From positions 3,781,790 to 3,845,789 of the forward strand of contig CM030932.1 in assembly GCA_018136815.1 (NCBI GenBank): a stretch of DNA of 64,000 bases, written 5' to 3'. The stretch is from Isochrysis galbana (taxonomy: Eukaryota; Haptophyta; Isochrysidales; Isochrysidaceae). Below, piece after piece: positions 61,101-64,000 of the stretch (position 1 is its first letter; each line of letters opens with the position of its first letter). The notes beneath the pieces were generated by a model. It saw only the letters and a list, made by a program, of their open reading frames with translations, was not told the origin of the DNA and searched no databases. Position numbers and translations under genes: made by a program.

Positions 61101-63932
61101 AGGCGCAGAACGCCGAGGGCGTTGCGGGAGTTTTCTTCGCTTCAGATCTCCCAGCGGGCGGACTCAACTCGATCGGCCCAATTGCCAAGGATGAGTTGTG
61201 CTTCGCTGAGAAGGAAGTACTCTACGTCGGCCAGGTGAGGACGGAATTGCCAGAGCGCCGTCCGTGTGCCTGTCCCATGAGGCCGTTGACATGCCGCCAT
61301 TGCGCCAGATGACCTCAAGGCCGGTGCATGTTGCGCTCGACGTATGCGTTGGAGGCGAAATTGAAGCGCAAGGAGGGTGGGGGGAGGGTATCATACATGC
61401 CGAATCAGACAGGCAGGTGCACACACTAGCTGCGATGGGTCCCTCATCCGCCATTCGGTCCACAGGTCATTGGCATCGTGGCAGCCGCGACCTTGGAACA
61501 GGCGCGAGCTGCTGCCCAACTGGTATCGATCACCTATGCCGACCACCCTGATCCACCCATCTACACGATCGATGCTGCAATTGCCGCCAAATCCTTCTTC
61601 GACGGCTCGACGACTGGCGGCATCACCACCGATCACGAACTGGAGTCGGGACCGAACGTCGACAAGGCACTCACGGAGGACGGGCTGGTACGACATGCCG
61701 CGCGTCTCCACCCCAACCTCCTCGGGGAGCAGCACTGCCTGAACACGTGTCCCCAAAATTGCTCTTGTGCCTAGGTGGTTGTGGAGGGCGAATTTCGGAT
61801 GGGTGGCCAAGAGCACTTCTATCTCGAACCAGGCTCAACTCTTGTTGTACCGACCGATGACGGCGGTGTCTCGATTACATCTTCGACCCAGGTCCCATGC
61901 CACCCTATCCAATCACCCCAACCCACCAACATATCTGAGGCACGTCCATGTTACGTCCATGTTACTTTCATGTTGCCAAGCCGATCCAAGCTGCTTACCA
62001 ATGGCGCTCTGCCAACTCCCGGCACTCACCCGTTCCACTTCATGAATGGAGCCCTGGCAGCCCTCACCCTTCCCCCCCCCCCCCCCCCCAACCTCTACGC
62101 TGTTGTGGTCTTCTTGCCCTTTTCGCCTCGCGGCACCAGGCTGTCGACAAAACGCAGAAGCTTGCAGCGCGTGTCCTGTCTCTTCCCGCTGCGAAGGTGG
62201 TTTCACGATGCCGGCGGATGGGCGGTGGTTTCGGTGGCAAGGAAACGCGTACTGCCTTCGCCGCCGTCGCTGTTGCCGTCGCCGCTCACAAGCTCAACGT
62301 GCCGGTTCGTCTCACGTTGCGCCGAGACGTTGACATGGGGACCACGGGCGGAAGGCACCCTTTCATTGCCAAGTACATTGCAGCCGCCAGGCCGGATTCC
62401 GGCTGTGGACCCAAGCTCGCGGCAATCAAGGTGGGCACCGCTTGCTCCTGAGTCGCTGGAAAATGTGTGTGCGCGAAATAGATCGACGGGTGATGTTTTC
62501 CAAGTGCCATCGATGCACGCCCCGCCCACGTGAGATATGTTGTGGGCGGCTCGGCCTGCTCTCGAATCGAGCGTCGTTGACCCTTTTCGCGGACGTAGGT
62601 TCAATTGTACAGCAACGGTGGTGCCACGCTTGATCTTTCTGGCCCCGTGATGGACCGCGCTCTACTACATGTTGATGGTTGCTACAAGTGGCCGTCCTTC
62701 TATGCACGGGGCGTTGTGTGCCGCACTCATACCCCACCCAATACTGCGTTCCGAGGTTTCGGAGGACCACAGGTGCGGCCCTTGTTTGCCTATGGGCAGG
62801 ATGGGGTTCTTACCACGCTTTGGTGTGTTGACGAATGGCGGTAGGGAGATGAACGCCGTCACGAATTAGGTGAAGCGAGGCGGCAACTGGAGGAATGCCT
62901 GTTCTCTCCATGAACCGTCCTTAAGCCTTAACTCGTCGGAGAGGCCGGCGCGGCGGACTGGCACCCTTGAGAAACGAGTCCTGCACATGAGCATGGCTTC
63001 AACCCTAACTGTGACTATGCAGGGACAACTCGTCGTGGAGGCCGTCATGGAGCATCTCGCATCATCTCTTGGGTGCAGTGTCGACCTGCTCCGCCGCTCT
63101 AACTGGTACAAGGAAGGCGAGGAGCTCACTTTCGGGACTGTGCTGGAAGAGGGTGAGTGGCGCATCCCGCGCGCATTCGACGAGCTCGCTGTTGACGCGG
63201 ACATTACGGAGAGGCAGAAGCAAGTGGGCGACTTCAACCGGGCCCACAGGTCAGCCGTGCAAACGCTAAGCCCCTGAGTGATAGTTTTCATCTAGATCAC
63301 AATAAATGCGAATGCCAAATGCTCTCGATGCACTGCACGACTTGCGTTCTGCGTGCCCCTATGCCCTTTGCAAACCTGCACATTCCGCTCGCCCCTGCCG
63401 TGGTGTCAGGTGGCGCAAGCGTGGCCTAGCTTTGCTCCCCACTAAGTTCGGCATCAACTTCACGGCGAAGTTCATGAATCAAGGTGGTGCTCTGGTCCAT
63501 GTGTACACCGACGGCACCGTTCTCATCTCGCATGGAGGGACCGAAATGGGGCAAGGCCTTCATACGAAAGTGCGGGCTCTCACTCTCCCTTGCTGTTGGG
63601 CCGTATGCTGAAAGGCCCCGGGAAAAGGCACGAGCCGGGCAAGTGCTCCCCGATTTCGCCAGGGTCGTTGAACAAGTCGTTCTCAATCCCGTTGAGATCT
63701 CAGTCTCAATCCGTTTGATGCTACCATCATCACGACCCCAGTGGCCTCTCTACCGTCCCCCCATGTAGGTTTGCCAAGTTGCAGCCCGTGCCTTCGGCAT
63801 CCCTGTCTCCGCGTGTCATGTTGCCGAGTCAGCCTCCGACAAGGTCGCCAACGCTCAGCCTACGGCTGCTTCTGCCTCCACGGACATGTACGCCATGGCG
63901 ACGCTCGACGCATGCAGGCAGATTTTGAAGCG
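58135..63932 (+). CDS. XDH: Xanthine dehydrogenase, at least thirteen exons, cut by the window end
   Basis: Molybdo-flavoenzyme that converts hypoxanthine to xanthine and urate. Exons: 58135-59112, 59261-59442, 59577-59754, 59838-59921, 60062-60299, 60531-61234, 61466-61687, 61775-61891, 62140-62430, 62599-62772, 63023-63249, 63410-63569, 63769-63932; all phases agree, 1239 codons so far (full proteins about 1330). The first 2Fe-2S domain has Cys59, 64, 67 and 89; the second, Cys130, 133, 165 and 167 ([15 protein letters not shown]). The FAD domain shows [10 protein letters not shown] and [14 protein letters not shown]. The molybdopterin domain shows [29 protein letters not shown] (substrate-binding Arg) and [13 protein letters not shown] Gly/Asn/Cys-rich insert (about residues 188-216) follows the iron-sulfur domain. 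The catalytic Glu near the C-terminus lies beyond the window. All introns are GT-AG. Confidence 0.96.
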
Positions 63933-64000
63933 GTAAATATCTGTGGGGCGATTCCCATTGTCCCTGCCCCCAAGACCCCAAGTTGAACCCGGAAGTGCTG
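63933..64000 (+). other. XDH: XDH intron and possible start of the next exon
   Basis: Donor GAAGCG|GTAAAT at 63933. A possible acceptor CCCCCAAG at about 63970-63977 may open the next exon, but too little is visible to decide. Confidence 0.4.

Overview
This is nuclear DNA of a GC-rich unicellular eukaryote, most likely a microalga. Host genes have short introns with mostly GT-AG ends and a few GC-AG ends, coding regions are very GC-rich, and the spaces between genes are packed with transposable elements and purine/pyrimidine or G/C runs. A haptophyte- or pelagophyte-like alga is a guess from gene style; no rRNA or organelle marker is present to decide it. There is no CRISPR, operon or other prokaryotic signal, and no LTR element was recognised.

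Recognised host genes, left to right: proteasome ATPase RPT6 (minus, 243-3128), an ER V-ATPase assembly factor of the Pkr1 family (plus, 5929-6963), a GT61-like glycosyltransferase (plus, 9025-10542), mitochondrial ATP synthase epsilon (minus, first exon 17627-17792), the H/ACA snoRNP chaperone SHQ1 (minus, 21838-23406), the fork-protection factor TIPIN/Swi3 with an N-terminal zinc-ribbon-like motif (plus, 31131-33713), an ANL acyl-CoA synthetase-like enzyme (minus, 34915-37528), an unrecognised 881-residue protein (minus, 39654-42955), a coiled-coil protein (minus, 44932-47310), a CHK/APH-type small-molecule kinase (minus, 50376-51866), urate oxidase (minus, 53511-55554) and xanthine dehydrogenase (plus, from 58135, running off the right edge). 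Exon ends were read by eye; for most genes all phases reconcile and every exon adds recognisable family sequence.

The last two genes form a divergent pair encoding consecutive steps of purine breakdown (hypoxanthine/xanthine to urate, then urate oxidation), an unusual arrangement for a eukaryote.

The mobile fraction has four layers. (1) Short hAT-like elements with 8-bp target duplications, each filled with repeats of a short word that changes in step with the word in its own terminal inverted repeat. (2) Non-LTR retroelements (SINE-like copies and a LINE) that begin with a small hairpin whose stem sequence differs between families while pairing is kept, followed within a few bases by ATGG; three copies have 16-18 bp target duplications. 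(3) A 3.6-kb element with 132-134 bp terminal inverted repeats carrying an intact 701-codon polymerase-like ORF that resembles the virophage/transpoviron TVpol group; no capsid gene is seen. (4) A Tc1/mariner-like element with TACCTCCGTTCC ends into which a SINE-like copy has jumped.
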